DNA of 64,000 bases from Thalassotalea euphylliae (GTDB lineage Bacteria; Pseudomonadota; Gammaproteobacteria; Enterobacterales; Alteromonadaceae), in the NCBI RefSeq assembly GCF_003390375.1, contig NZ_QUOT01000001.1, positions 3,410,001 to 3,474,000 on the forward strand, in the 5' to 3' direction. Position 1 is the first letter of the stretch; every line of letters starts with the position of its first letter. Below are positions 45,588 through 58,988 of this stretch, in pieces. Made by a program: the position numbers and the translations under genes. The notes beneath the pieces were generated by a model. It ran no database searches, was not told the DNA's origin, and was given only the letters and a program-made list of their open reading frames with translations.

Positions 45588-46868
45588 ATGCGCGTATTAC
45601 CGTTGGCTGCAATAATGGGTAGCCTATTCGCAGGCCATGCTCACTCAGCAATCATTAGTGAAGACGATCGACAAGATCAGAGTATTGAAGTTTCTGGTGG
45701 GCAGTTCACCCCACTAATCAAAGTGTATCAGCGTTATGATGATAATGTAGCCAGCTCGGATATTGACGATATTAGTTCGTGGGCAACTATTTACGAGCCA
45801 AGTGTTAGTTACAGTAAACAGTTTGGTGAATTTGGCAAAAACAGCTATCAACTGGATTATGTTTTGGCTCACGGTGCTTTTCATGGAAGTGATGAGGACA
45901 CTTACACGGATCATGACGTTTCAGGCAAAGTTAATTATGAAATTAACAGTCGTCATCGTTTTGTCCTACAAGGTGGCTATATTGACAGCCATGACGAGCG
46001 AGGTAGCCGCTTTTCTATTGGTACGGGCGAAGGGTTAACAGAGCCTGACACATATCAGCAGTTTTATACTAATTTAGAATACAACTATGGCATAGTTGAA
46101 GCGGATTTAAGGCTGCAATTTGAATATGGGCTTTTAGATAACAACTACGATGCGCGATTTGTAGTAGATGCGAGTGGTAATCCTCTAGACAGAACCCGTG
46201 AACGTGATCGCCAAACAGATCAAATGTTGGCGAAGCTATACTACCGTATAGGCTCAGCTACTGATTTAACATTTGAAGCGGTGCGTTTAGATGTGGATTA
46301 CGACTTTACTCGCACACCGGAAAACGAATTATCCAGTGTTGAAATGCAATATTTGCTAGGTGTAAAGTGGGAAGCAACTGCACTAACAACTGGTTATGCG
46401 AAAGTAGGCTATAAAGACAAAAACTTTGATTTAAATTCTCGAGAAGACCATTCAGGCTTTGAGTGGGATGCGCAAGTGGAATGGGAACCGAAAACGTATT
46501 CTCGTTTTAAGTTAAGTACAGGCCGTTCAACTCAGGAAACCAATGGTGAGGGGTTCTTTGTGCCCGGACAAAATGGTCAAGGTTACTTTGTGGTAAATAC
46601 CACGCATGAGCTAGCATGGCAGCACGACTGGAATAACCGTTTCAGCACCGAAGCATTGTATCGTTATAGTGAAGACATTTACGAAGGTGACATTGGTGAA
46701 ATTCGTGATGACGATAACAATGGGCTCGTGTTAAAAGCATACTATGACATGTCATATTGGTTAAGCTTCACGCTTGAATACGTAAACAACGATCGCGACA
46801 GTACTCGTGCTAATTTGGAATATGATCGCGAACTAATAACGCTGGGTGTAAGAGTTGCTCTTAAATGA
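45588..46868 (+). CDS. Outer-membrane beta-barrel protein of the export module (VpsM-like)
   Basis: 426 residues. Signal peptide MRVLPLAAIMGSLFAGHAHSA, then alternating hydrophobic/polar strands ending in an aromatic-containing final strand (LEYDRELITLGVRVALK), typical of an outer-membrane barrel. Proteins of this type sit next to wza/wzc-like genes in exopolysaccharide loci. They may help polymer pass the outer membrane. It overlaps the next gene by 4 bases (ATGA). Confidence 0.78.
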   Translation: MRVLPLAAIMGSLFAGHAHSAIISEDDRQDQSIEVSGGQFTPLIKVYQRYDDNVASSDIDDISSWATIYEPSVSYSKQFGEFGKNSYQLDYVLAHGAFHGSDEDTYTDHDVSGKVNYEINSRHRFVLQGGYIDSHDERGSRFSIGTGEGLTEPDTYQQFYTNLEYNYGIVEADLRLQFEYGLLDNNYDARFVVDASGNPLDRTRERDRQTDQMLAKLYYRIGSATDLTFEAVRLDVDYDFTRTPENELSSVEMQYLLGVKWEATALTTGYAKVGYKDKNFDLNSREDHSGFEWDAQVEWEPKTYSRFKLSTGRSTQETNGEGFFVPGQNGQGYFVVNTTHELAWQHDWNNRFSTEALYRYSEDIYEGDIGEIRDDDNNGLVLKAYYDMSYWLSFTLEYVNNDRDSTRANLEYDRELITLGVRVALK

Positions 46869-47398
46869 TAAATAAGCTGTTAAAGACTTTCTGGTTTTTG
46901 GTACTAACAAGCTGGCTAAGTGTCCAGGCTCAGTCGGCCGGAGATTACCAACTTGGTTCAGGTGACACCATTAAAATCACTGTTTTTGGCCAAGCAGATC
47001 TTTCGATTGAAACCTTGTTAGATGATAGTGGAAAAATTGAATACCCGTTTTTAGGGCAAATTCAGGCGACTGGTAAAACGTTAACCCAGCTACAACAAGA
47101 TATTTTGGCTGGATTGAAAGGTGACTATTTAGTTAACCCAAATGTCTCAGTCACTATTATTGAATATCGACCATTTTTTATTGATGGCGAAGTAAAACAG
47201 CCCGGTGGTTACCCTTTTCAGCCGGGTTTAACCGTTAGTAAAGCCGCAGCTTTGGCAGGTGGCTTTACTGAGCGCGCGTCGCTGTCCAAAATTTTTATTG
47301 TGCGCAGCAATGATCCAGAGCAAGCGTCGGTCAATGTTACAGCGAATGCCTTAGTGCAGCCGGGTGACATAATTACAGTTCGTCAAAGTTATTTTTAA
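46865..47398 (+). CDS. Polysaccharide export protein, short Wza type
   Basis: 177 residues, less than half of E. coli Wza. Signal peptide to about residue 25 without a lipobox Cys, then the Poly_export domain (YQLGSGDTIKITVFGQADLS, YPFLGQIQATGKTLTQLQQ) and one SLBB domain (FFIDGEVKQPGGYPFQPG). This compact form, lacking the C-terminal outer-membrane helix, is common beside separate barrel proteins, such as the one encoded just upstream. Confidence 0.88.
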   Translation: MINKLLKTFWFLVLTSWLSVQAQSAGDYQLGSGDTIKITVFGQADLSIETLLDDSGKIEYPFLGQIQATGKTLTQLQQDILAGLKGDYLVNPNVSVTIIEYRPFFIDGEVKQPGGYPFQPGLTVSKAAALAGGFTERASLSKIFIVRSNDPEQASVNVTANALVQPGDIITVRQSYF

Positions 47399-47406
47399 TC
47401 AATAAG

Positions 47407-49608
47407 ATGTCTGAAATACAAGTTCATGAGCACAGCAGTGCAGATCAAGATATTCAATATTACTTACGTATTCTAACTCGTTATCGCTGGCGTATATTCA
47501 GTTTAGCATTTGTCTTAACTTTGCTGGCCACGGTATTAACGTTCACAATCGTTCCAACCTATAAAGCAACGGCAACATTGCTCGTCGAAGCGGAAAAAGC
47601 GAATGTAGTATCTATTGAAGAAGTTTATGGTATTGATTCTGGTCGCCAAGAGTACTTTTTTACACAATTTGAAATTCTAAAATCACGTCGTATTGCTCAG
47701 CGTGTCGTGGAAAAACTTAAATTAGCGACTCATCAAGAGTTTATTGTTGATGAAGACGATGATTTTTCGCCTGTTAGCGTCGTTAAACAGTTACTTGCTG
47801 TCAATGTCGGTAAGCAGCAGTCGTATACCGTTGATGAGTTACATCAAAAAACAATGCGGGCAGTCGTTGATGAGTATATGAGTCGATTGTCTATTGCACC
47901 TGTAAGAAATACTCAACTGGTAAAAATCTCATTTGAAGCCGCTTCGCCTAAATTATCTGCGTTAATCGTTAATACACATGCCGAAGTGTATATCGAAAGC
48001 CACTTGGAATCTCAATTAATGATGACCGAGCGAGCGTCGACTTGGCTTAATGAACGCTTAGCCGTGTTAAAGCAAAAGCTTGATGACTCAGAAGATAACT
48101 TACTGGCCTATCAAAACCAAGAAGAGCTGGTTGATATTGACGGTGTAAAAAGTATTGAAGCAAGAGAACTTCAAGAGCTCAATCAGCAACTATCAGTCGC
48201 GCGTCAAAAGTTGCAACAAAGCGAGAATATTTTCAATTTAATTCAACGGAATCAGGGGAGCTTAGATTCGCTAATTGCCCTACCTGACGTATTAAACCAC
48301 GCGCTGATTATCAAAGTTAGCGAAGCTGTTCAAAACAGCAAAACCAAAATCTCAGAGTTAAAAGGGGTGTATGGCCCTAAACACCCAATAATGATTGCCG
48401 CACAACTTGAACTTTCTTCTGCAGAAGATAATTTAGCGAGCCAAGTTAGCCTGTTGGTATCTGGTATCAGTAACGAGTACAAAAAGCTATCAGTAGACGT
48501 TCAAAATCTGGAGATTGCTATCAAAGATAAAGGAACTCATTATCGAGAGCTTTCTAGACTAGATAGCCGCCAACAGGAATTGAAACGCGAAGTAGCGAGT
48601 AATCAGCAATTGTATGACGCCTTTTTCACTCGCTTTAAAGAAACCAAAGAAGTCGGAGAGTTTGAGTCTGCCAATGCACGTATTATCGATCCGGCTATCG
48701 CTCCAATTGTTCCTTACAGCCCGAAGAAAAAAGTTATAGTCGGCGTTACCTTTATCATGAGTATTTTACTCGGTATGGGCTTGGCATTTGTGTATGAATA
48801 TCTCAATGATGGTATTCGCTCGGTTGAAGATATCGAGCAACAGCTTAAGCAGCGTATGTTAGGCTTATTACCGAAACAGAAAAAATTGAAAAGTGATGTG
48901 CTACCTTTACGCCATTATTTCGACAAAGAGCAGCATGCTTTTTCAGAATCAATACGTACATTGCGAACCAGCTTATTGTTAACGAATATTGATAATAACG
49001 TGAAAGTTGTTTCGGTAACGTCATCAGTGCCAGGGGAAGGAAAAACAACCGTATCGATTAATTTGGCTTTTGCACTTGGTCAATTAGAAAAGGTATTACT
49101 AATTGATGCTGATATGCGCCGTCCATCAGTTGCTAAGCGATTCGACTTGCCAGCCTATCAAGAAGGTTTATCTAATGTTCTAAGTGGGACTCATCGATTG
49201 GAAGAATGTGTTGTCAGCGATGAAGAGTCAGGTATTGATGTATTAACGGCAGGAACCTTGACGACTACTCCACAAGAGCTTTTGGCATCGCAAGCTTTAG
49301 CTGATTTTATTAAGAAGGCACGAGAGCAATACGATCGTATTGTCATTGATACAGCGCCGACGCAAGCAGTAAGCGATGCGATCATTATTACTCAGCAAGC
49401 CGACTCGTTAATCTATGTTGTTAAGGCGGAAAGCACGCGTCAACGTGTTATCAAGCAAGGGTTATCAAGACTAGGTGCAATGGCAGGTAGAATTGACGGT
49501 ATTGTGCTTAATCAAGTTGACCTGGATAAAGCGGCTAAATATGGCGAATACCATGGCTACTATGACCAATATGGTTACAACACTGAGCAAGCCCAGAAAG
49601 CATCTTAG
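47407..49608 (+). CDS. Polysaccharide co-polymerase / tyrosine autokinase, Wzc-like
   Basis: 733 residues. Wzz domain with a first membrane helix (about 30-55), a long coiled-coil periplasmic part (210-400), GNVR-type region and second helix (about 445), then a BY-kinase domain: Walker A SSVPGEGKTTVSIN (about 540), Walker A' VLLIDADMRRPS and Walker B VIDTAPTQAVSDA. The C-terminus carries a Tyr cluster (KYGEYHGYYDQYGYN) for autophosphorylation. It controls polymer length and export, with the downstream PHP phosphatase as its likely counterpart. Confidence 0.94.
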   Translation: MSEIQVHEHSSADQDIQYYLRILTRYRWRIFSLAFVLTLLATVLTFTIVPTYKATATLLVEAEKANVVSIEEVYGIDSGRQEYFFTQFEILKSRRIAQRVVEKLKLATHQEFIVDEDDDFSPVSVVKQLLAVNVGKQQSYTVDELHQKTMRAVVDEYMSRLSIAPVRNTQLVKISFEAASPKLSALIVNTHAEVYIESHLESQLMMTERASTWLNERLAVLKQKLDDSEDNLLAYQNQEELVDIDGVKSIEARELQELNQQLSVARQKLQQSENIFNLIQRNQGSLDSLIALPDVLNHALIIKVSEAVQNSKTKISELKGVYGPKHPIMIAAQLELSSAEDNLASQVSLLVSGISNEYKKLSVDVQNLEIAIKDKGTHYRELSRLDSRQQELKREVASNQQLYDAFFTRFKETKEVGEFESANARIIDPAIAPIVPYSPKKKVIVGVTFIMSILLGMGLAFVYEYLNDGIRSVEDIEQQLKQRMLGLLPKQKKLKSDVLPLRHYFDKEQHAFSESIRTLRTSLLLTNIDNNVKVVSVTSSVPGEGKTTVSINLAFALGQLEKVLLIDADMRRPSVAKRFDLPAYQEGLSNVLSGTHRLEECVVSDEESGIDVLTAGTLTTTPQELLASQALADFIKKAREQYDRIVIDTAPTQAVSDAIIITQQADSLIYVVKAESTRQRVIKQGLSRLGAMAGRIDGIVLNQVDLDKAAKYGEYHGYYDQYGYNTEQAQKAS

Positions 49609-49640
49609 AAGTTGTTGACTCTTAATTAGCAGGGGGTTGT

Positions 49641-50366
49641 ATGTATGACCTACACAGTCACGTGTTGCCTGGAATTGACGATGGTGCGCAATCAATAGAT
49701 GATACTGTTGCTTTGTTGAAAGCGGCGGTTGATGACGGTATCTCGCATCTTATCGCTACGCCGCATATTCAACTTGGTCGGTTTGACAACACCTTAAGTA
49801 ATATTGCCGCTATACACCAACAAGTTATCAATCATGAACAAGTAGCGTCACTTCCTATTAAGCTCGCTTTTGCTGCAGAAATTCGTATTTGTCCTGAAAT
49901 TATGCTGCTTGCAAAGCAGCAAGCACTACCTTTTCTCGGACAATGGTACGGGCAAAGCGTTATGCTGCTTGAGTTGCCACACAGCCATATACCAGCAGGA
50001 ACCGAGCAATTAATAAAATGGCTGATAAACCAAAGTATCATACCGTTAATAGCCCACCCTGAACGCAATCGAGATATTCAAGTTGATTATCAAAAGTTTA
50101 AACGGCTGGCAAAAACAGGTTGTTTTTTTCAACTTACCGCTTCTTCCATAACTGGCGACTTTGGTGAACGCGCCCAATCAATTGCTGAACAAATCATAAA
50201 GGATAACAAAGCTACGATAGTAGCCTCCGATATGCATAATATGAAACGCAGGCCGCCAAAAATGTCACAAGCCTATCAATCTGTTTCTAGTCTTTTTGGA
50301 GAAGAGGTTGCGAATCTATTGTTTGTTACAAATCCTCAACTAATCGCTGAGAGTATGTTTAGGTGA
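49641..50366 (+). CDS. PHP-domain protein-tyrosine phosphatase, CpsB/CapC/YwqE-like
   Basis: 241 residues. Metal-binding motifs of the PHP family: YDLHSHVLPGIDDGAQ, ATPHIQLG, the Glu in AAEIRICPE, LIAHPERN and ASDMHNMKRR. Such Mn-dependent phosphatases dephosphorylate the Tyr cluster of the partner BY-kinase, here encoded 32 bases upstream. It overlaps the next gene start (GTGA). Confidence 0.92.
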   Translation: MYDLHSHVLPGIDDGAQSIDDTVALLKAAVDDGISHLIATPHIQLGRFDNTLSNIAAIHQQVINHEQVASLPIKLAFAAEIRICPEIMLLAKQQALPFLGQWYGQSVMLLELPHSHIPAGTEQLIKWLINQSIIPLIAHPERNRDIQVDYQKFKRLAKTGCFFQLTASSITGDFGERAQSIAEQIIKDNKATIVASDMHNMKRRPPKMSQAYQSVSSLFGEEVANLLFVTNPQLIAESMFR

Positions 50367-51058
50367 TATCAGCATGGCCTCGTAAAGCCGGTTTAGTAGT
50401 ATTATCTTTACTATTGTTATTGATGGCTTGGCAAGCAATACAAATAGGTAGAGCGAACTTAAGCTACTTAGCTGCCCACAATGCCGCTGAATATTGGCGA
50501 AAAGAGAAGTTAACACCAAGCCAAGAGTCGCTTCAATCTGCACTAATGAGTGCTCAGAAAGCTAATTCGATAGACCCAAACAATCCTCATTACTTGTTAA
50601 CTGAAGCATTAATTTGGGAGTGGCAAGGTATCACCTTGAATCAAATAGAAGACTTTTCAAAAGCGAAGTTATTATATCTTGAAGCAACTCAATATCGCCC
50701 AACATGGCCAGTTACGTGGGCAACATTAGCGATTTTAAAGTGGCGGCTTAATGAATTCGACGAAGAAATGTTGTATTTCTTATATCAAGCAGAGCGTTTT
50801 GGCCCTAATCGCAAAGAAGTACATGAAGCTTGGTTGGAAATTGGCTTGCACCTTTATCAACAAAAACACCAGTATACCGCTAAATTGATTAAGCCTATTC
50901 GGAAACACCTAAGAGCTATGCTAGGTAGCCATGATAAAGAGTATCATCGCTCAGCGGTGAATATCATAGAAAGGCACCAAGCGCAGCGATTAGCTTGTAG
51001 TTGGATTCAATATGATGTGAATTTAGCAGAGCAATTTAATACCAACTTTTGCAGCTAA
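50363..51058 (+). CDS. VpsP-family exopolysaccharide protein
   Basis: 231 residues from GTG 50363, overlapping the preceding stop. One N-terminal membrane segment (AGLVVLSLLLLLMAWQAI) then an all-helical TPR-like periplasmic region (AHNAAEYWRKEKL, YLEATQYRPTWPVTWATLAI, AERFGPNRKEVHEAW). This matches my recollection of VpsP-type proteins, found last in Vibrio-like polysaccharide export operons. Molecular role unknown. Confidence 0.75.
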   Translation: MISAWPRKAGLVVLSLLLLLMAWQAIQIGRANLSYLAAHNAAEYWRKEKLTPSQESLQSALMSAQKANSIDPNNPHYLLTEALIWEWQGITLNQIEDFSKAKLLYLEATQYRPTWPVTWATLAILKWRLNEFDEEMLYFLYQAERFGPNRKEVHEAWLEIGLHLYQQKHQYTAKLIKPIRKHLRAMLGSHDKEYHRSAVNIIERHQAQRLACSWIQYDVNLAEQFNTNFCS

Positions 51059-51347
51059 GCATATCTCCATTTCACCCTCTAGTTAACAATTTATAGCTCA
51101 CTTTATAAAACTTGAGTGTAACCTACGCTTAAATAGATAAATTACTATCAACGAAGTGGGTGGAACCACTAATATTTATTAGTTGAGTGTTAGGTTCTCA
51201 AAATTATTGTTGTTTACTTCTTTTATATTTATAAACCTGAAAATAGCTGATTTAGATGCCACCTGTTCTATCTATGTTCAATAAATATCTGGTTTGTACA
51301 TAAATAAACCGAATAAATAGAAATATCAAAAAACTTTCAAAAAGGTG

Positions 51348-51375
51348 TTGACGCCCAGCTAAAAATCTCTAAAAT
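51348..51375 (+). promoter_or_regulatory. rrn promoter P1
   Basis: TTGACG, 16-base spacer, TAAAAT, followed by GCGCATCCAC. The short spacer and GC-rich discriminator are typical of stringently controlled rRNA promoters. Confidence 0.85.
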
Positions 51376-51495
51376 GCGCATCCACTTCCACGGGGCAGCC
51401 CAACGAAGTGTTTTGATAAGTTTAGTGAGCAAGTTTGCTAAGTAAACGGGTCAGATAACTTAGAAAAATGAGTTAAAGATTTTTTTAAAAAGTTG

Positions 51496-51523
51496 TTGAC
51501 ATCAATACTAGGGAGCGTAAAAT
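51496..51523 (+). promoter_or_regulatory. rrn promoter P2
   Basis: TTGACA, 16-base spacer, TAAAAT, followed by GCGCATCCGC. The -10 and discriminator match P1 over 14 bases, so the two promoters probably arose by duplication or are held alike by selection. Confidence 0.88.
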
Positions 51524-51617
51524 GCGCATCCGCTCTCGCAGCTTAAGTCACACGGCAAAAGGCGCAGAGCAACCACAAAACACGAGTGCGATGTTTTGTT
51601 TGAATCGAAAGATTCAG

Positions 51618-51627
51618 TTCTTTAACA
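51618..51627 (+). promoter_or_regulatory. boxA antitermination site, 16S leader
   Basis: TTCTTTAACA, matching the Nus-factor boxA core found before 16S genes. A second copy lies before the 23S gene. Confidence 0.85.
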
Positions 51628-51833
51628 ATTAGTTATCATGCAATTTGTGTGAGCATTCACATGATGTTGATTTTACAAATATAGCTAAGCTTGTCTTAGC
51701 AAAAATTAACTCAGTGAACTCATGCAAAAACTACTTTTATATAAGTTTACTTTTTGTCTCACTTTTTTTAAAAGTGAAATAAAGAGTTGTACAGAATTCA
51801 TTGAGCCGATGCTTAGGCATCACAAACGATTTT

Positions 51834-53375
<1,542 letters not shown>

Positions 53376-53467
53376 TCTTGAAGTAAAACGCACCATGTTG
53401 AGTGTTCACACACATTGCATTGATAACGAACGTATAAGAAGTAACCCTTTACTAATGCAGTAAATGA

Positions 53468-53543
53468 GGGGCTATAGCTCAGCTGGGAGAGCGCCTGCCT
53501 TGCACGCAGGAGGTCAGCAGTTCGATCCTGCTTAGCTCCACCA
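53468..53543 (+). tRNA. tRNA-Ala (anticodon TGC)
   Basis: 76 bases including an encoded CCA. Acceptor stem GGGGCTA / TAGCTCC contains the G3-U70 wobble that identifies tRNA-Ala; anticodon loop CTTGCAC gives TGC. It is the first tRNA of the 16S-23S spacer, whereas in E. coli tRNA-Ile comes first. Confidence 0.98.
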
Positions 53544-53597
53544 CTTACCATTGGTACTGGCTCGAATAAAGAGCGCACCCCGCCACGTGTTTAAAGC

Positions 53598-53638
53598 GGT
53601 GAGGTCGGCCTGTTTTTTTTCAAGTCTGCCCAGACCTA
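53598..53638 (+). pseudogene. Fragment of a tRNA-Ile 3' half in the rRNA spacer
   Basis: GGTGAGGTCGGC (53598-53609) and TTCAAGTCTGCCCAGACCTA (53619-53638) are identical to the 3' half of the intact tRNA-Ile 75 bases downstream. They are separated by a short T-rich insert in place of AG. No 5' half is present, so it is a remnant, probably from recombination between rrn spacers. Confidence 0.85.
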
Positions 53639-53674
53639 GTAATAGGCAAAGGTGAACTCTTGAAATGATGATAT

Positions 53675-53751
<77 letters not shown>

Positions 53752-53857
53752 CTACTTCTTAACAAAGAATGAGAAGCCAAATTAAAGGTATCGGAATGCT
53801 GATAAATTTAATTTGGTTTTTTAAACCACGATTTAAGCGAATGTGCCTTAAATTGAG

Positions 53858-53867
53858 TTCTTTAACA
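53858..53867 (+). promoter_or_regulatory. boxA antitermination site before 23S
   Basis: TTCTTTAACA followed by ATT, same as the copy in the 16S leader. The surrounding spacer (53752-54126) has no further gene. Confidence 0.82.
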
Positions 53868-54126
53868 ATTTGGAAAGCTGATATATATCCCGAATATACT
53901 TCTTGTTTTACATAAGAAAAATATTCGAATGGTGATTACAGTGTCGCGCTGTATGAACCAAACCTGAAATAAGATTTTTCCTTATCTTATTTCAATCTAA
54001 TTCAAGCATACTCCATTACTGTTCTTTTTTAAGGATTGTTAATGAGTACGTGAAAATGTCAGTCATACATTAGCATCAAGATTTGTCTCTTGATGACTTA
54101 AATACGAAAACTATTTGGGGTTGTAT

Positions 54127-57011
<2,885 letters not shown>

Positions 57012-57188
57012 ACAACACCCAAATGGTTTTTCACGTAACTGTTCCAGACAGTTACCTGATTTACTCCATCCATGGAGTTTGTAAGACTGACAGAATAAAG
57101 AAATTCACGTACTAACGTGTGCTTGAAATGATATATACAGCATTCCGAATTGAATTTACTTGCTTGTGCAGCAGGTAAATAACAGCTT

Positions 57189-57307
57189 CGCCTAGCGACA
57201 ATAGCGTTGTAGAACCACCTGACCCCATGCCGAACTCAGAAGTGAAATGCAACTGCGCCGATGGTAGTGTGGGAGGTCCCATGTGAGAGTAGGTCATCGC
57301 TAGGCAC
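57189..57307 (+). rRNA. rrf: 5S ribosomal RNA
   Basis: About 119 bases. Ends CGCCTAGCGAC and TCGCTAGGCA pair; the core CCCCATGCCGAACTCAGAAG and CGCCGATGGTAGTGTGGG are diagnostic. Confidence 0.97.
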
Positions 57308-57316
57308 TTAATTGAG

Positions 57317-57346
57317 AAAAGCCCCTGTCTAACGACAGGGGCTTTT
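57317..57346 (+). terminator. Terminator of the rrn operon
   Basis: AAAAGCCCCTGTC / GACAGGGGCTTTTT stem with a TAAC loop and a T run, directly after 5S. Confidence 0.95.
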
Positions 57347-57366
57347 TCGTATAGGCAAAACACTTT

Positions 57367-57395
57367 AGCGGCAATAGCGTTGTAGAACCACCTGA
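57367..57395 (+). pseudogene. 29-bp remnant of a second 5S gene
   Basis: Matches 57194-57222 of the intact 5S gene at 28 of 29 positions (AGCG, one change, then CAATAGCGTTGTAGAACCAC and CTGA). The similarity stops abruptly. It lies just past the rrn terminator. The following stretch to 57540 has no gene I can support. Confidence 0.85.
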
Positions 57396-57548
57396 ATCTT
57401 CGGCAACTGCTCCTTGCGTTGTACTAATCACCTACATCCGTGCAATTCGTACAGGCAATGGGCTCTTGCCACAAAAAGGCAGAAATGATCGCTCTTGAGT
57501 ATCCATGCTATCGCGATATTAGATCTCTTTGCACATCAAGTGTAGTGG

Positions 57549-58466
57549 TCAACTTAAATTGGCCACGGTTTTGTATTCAAGCCAGTATCTTTTCTCTGAC
57601 TCATTTGGGGTTAAACCAGCATTGTAGTGATGCGGCCTAACTGAGCTGTAATAACCAACAATATAGTGTGTTATTTCAGCTCTAGCTTCAGTAAAGGAAC
57701 GGTAACCCGTTGTGGGTATCCATTCTGTTTTTAAACTTCTAAAGAATCGCTCCATCGGGCTATTATCCCAACAATTACCACGGCGACTCATGCTTTGCTT
57801 TATCTGACAACGCCATAGCAATTGACGGTAGCTTCGGCTGGTGTAATGCGTCCCTTGGTCGCTATGGAACATCACACCTTTAGGCTTACCACGCATCTCA
57901 TAAGCCATCATCAGTGCTTTGCTCGTCAATGCTGTATCAGGCGATAGAGACATTGCCCAACCAATCGGTTTTCTCGCAAATAAATCAATAACAACTGCTA
58001 AATAAGCCCAGCGATTGCCAACCCAGATATACGTAACATCACCGCACCAAACCTGATTCGGCTTAACCACATCAAACTGCTGATTGAGATGGTTAGGTAT
58101 CGCCACATGCTCTTGATTTACTTTTCTATAACGGTGCTTCGGTAACTGGCAACTCACCAAGCCTAAACGTTTCATATAGCCTGTCGCCCTGAAACGTGAA
58201 ATATCATAGCCACGGTCTATCGCTATCGTGGATATTGTACGAGAACCCGCTGCGCCATTACTTTCACGGTGGATTTGCTTAACGACAGCGATTTCTTTTA
58301 ATTGCTTGCTATTCGGCTTCTTAGAGCGCTTATTCCAATACTTAAAGCTACTGCGATGAACATTAAATGTTTGGCAAATGGTGAATTCCGCATAGCTCTC
58401 TTTGAGTCGTTTAATTAGTTTAAATTGTTCATCGAGTCCGACATCAAGAGAGCGGTAGCCTTTTTT
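57549..58466 (-). CDS. IS3-family transposase OrfB (by -1 frameshift from orfA)
   Basis: The frame is open from the slippery A6G at 58460-58466 to the stop near the left IS end, about 305 codons; an internal ATG at 58175 would give only 208. The rve integrase core has the DDE triad in CGDVTYIWVG, MFHSDQGTHYTS and NSPMERFFRSLKTEW. An N-terminal HTH_21-like segment (KQIHRESNGAAGSRTI) precedes it. Expected as the OrfAB fusion transposase. Confidence 0.9.
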   Translation of the reverse strand, partial: KKGYRSLDVGLDEQFKLIKRLKESYAEFTICQTFNVHRSSFKYWNKRSKKPNSKQLKEIAVVKQIHRESNGAAGSRTISTIAIDRGYDISRFRATGYMKRLGLVSCQLPKHRYRKVNQEHVAIPNHLNQQFDVVKPNQVWCGDVTYIWVGNRWAYLAVVIDLFARKPIGWAMSLSPDTALTSKALMMAYEMRGKPKGVMFHSDQGTHYTSRSYRQLLWRCQIKQSMSRRGNCWDNSPMERFFRSLKTEWIPTTGYRSFTEARAEITHYIVGYYSSVRPHHYNAGLTPNESEKRYWLEYKTVANLS

Positions 58467-58726
58467 AGAATTTCCTTTTCTAATTCAATGCGTTTTATCT
58501 TTTTCTCAAGCTCTTTAATCTTACACTGCTCTGGTGTCATTGGGCTGGCTTTGCTGGTGATGCCTTTGCGTTCATTACGAAGCTGACGCACCCACTTATC
58601 CATTGTCGACTTACCAACGCTCATCGCTTCTGCTGCTTCTCGAACGGAATAACCTTGATCAACAACTAATTGAGCAGCTTCTAACCGAAATTCTGGTGTG
58701 AAATTACGTTTGCCTGTTCTTGTCAT
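58415..58726 (-). CDS. IS3-family transposase OrfA
   Basis: 103 residues. Helix-turn-helix of the HTH_Tnp_1 type: FTPEFRLEAAQLVVDQGYSV then REAAEAMSVGKSTMDKWVRQ. A C-terminal leucine-zipper-like stretch (IKELEKKIKRIELEKEILKK) serves dimerisation. The slippery A6G lies near its end, before SDSMNNLN. Confidence 0.93.
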   Translation of the reverse strand: MTRTGKRNFTPEFRLEAAQLVVDQGYSVREAAEAMSVGKSTMDKWVRQLRNERKGITSKASPMTPEQCKIKELEKKIKRIELEKEILKKATALLMSDSMNNLN

Positions 58727-58787
58727 TTTGTCACCTAATCAATTTTATGAGGTGATGATACCACCTCTAACTAGGTGGCCAAATTTG

Positions 58788-58985
58788 TTATACCACTACA
58801 ATTGAAGAAGGAGAAAAGCAAAGTACAAGATCAATGTCACCTTGGTCATACATCAATTTAGCTAAGACTGAGGCCATCACGGTTTTGCCAGCACCTGGAG
58901 TAGCAAGGGCTAGAAAGTGCTTACTTGATTTGTATTTAGAAATTGCAGAGTGAATGCACTCCGACTGCCAATTTCTTAGTTTCAT
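58788..58985 (-). pseudogene. Truncated DEAD/DEAH helicase-like gene, cut by the IS
   Basis: From ATG 58985 about 61 native residues remain: LRNWQSECIHSAISKYKSS then FLALATPGAGKTVMASVLAK with Walker A ATPGAGKT, as in the N-terminus of superfamily 2 helicases/ResIII proteins. The native frame ends at the IS border (58801); the last codons and the TAA come from the IS end. The rest of the gene is not found on the far side of the IS. It starts 3 bases after the preceding gene, so the two formed an operon. Confidence 0.85.
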
Positions 58986-58988
58986 TTA

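Larger units (their letters stand above)
51059..51833 (+). promoter_or_regulatory. rrn leader region with two promoters and boxA
   Basis: This 775-base gap holds no gene. It contains two sigma-70 promoters (51348-51375 and 51496-51523) and the antitermination boxA TTCTTTAACA at 51618-51627. The left part (51059-51340) shows nothing I can name. Confidence 0.85.
57541..58800 (-). mobile_element. IS3-family insertion sequence, apparently complete (1260 bp)
   Basis: Both ends begin TGTAGTGGT when read inwards (57541 and, on the minus strand, 58800). Each has GGCCAC near base 26, giving imperfect terminal inverted repeats. Between them lie orfA and orfB joined by an A6G slippery site. The flanking bases are AAG on the left and ATT on the right, so there is no 3-4 bp target duplication. 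The right end truncates a helicase-like gene and supplies its stop codon. Confidence 0.93.

Noticed and set aside
57549..58175. OrfB as a separate 208-residue truncated transposase
   Set aside because: The frame is open much further upstream to an A6G slippery site in orfA, as in normal IS3 elements, so the transposase is complete.
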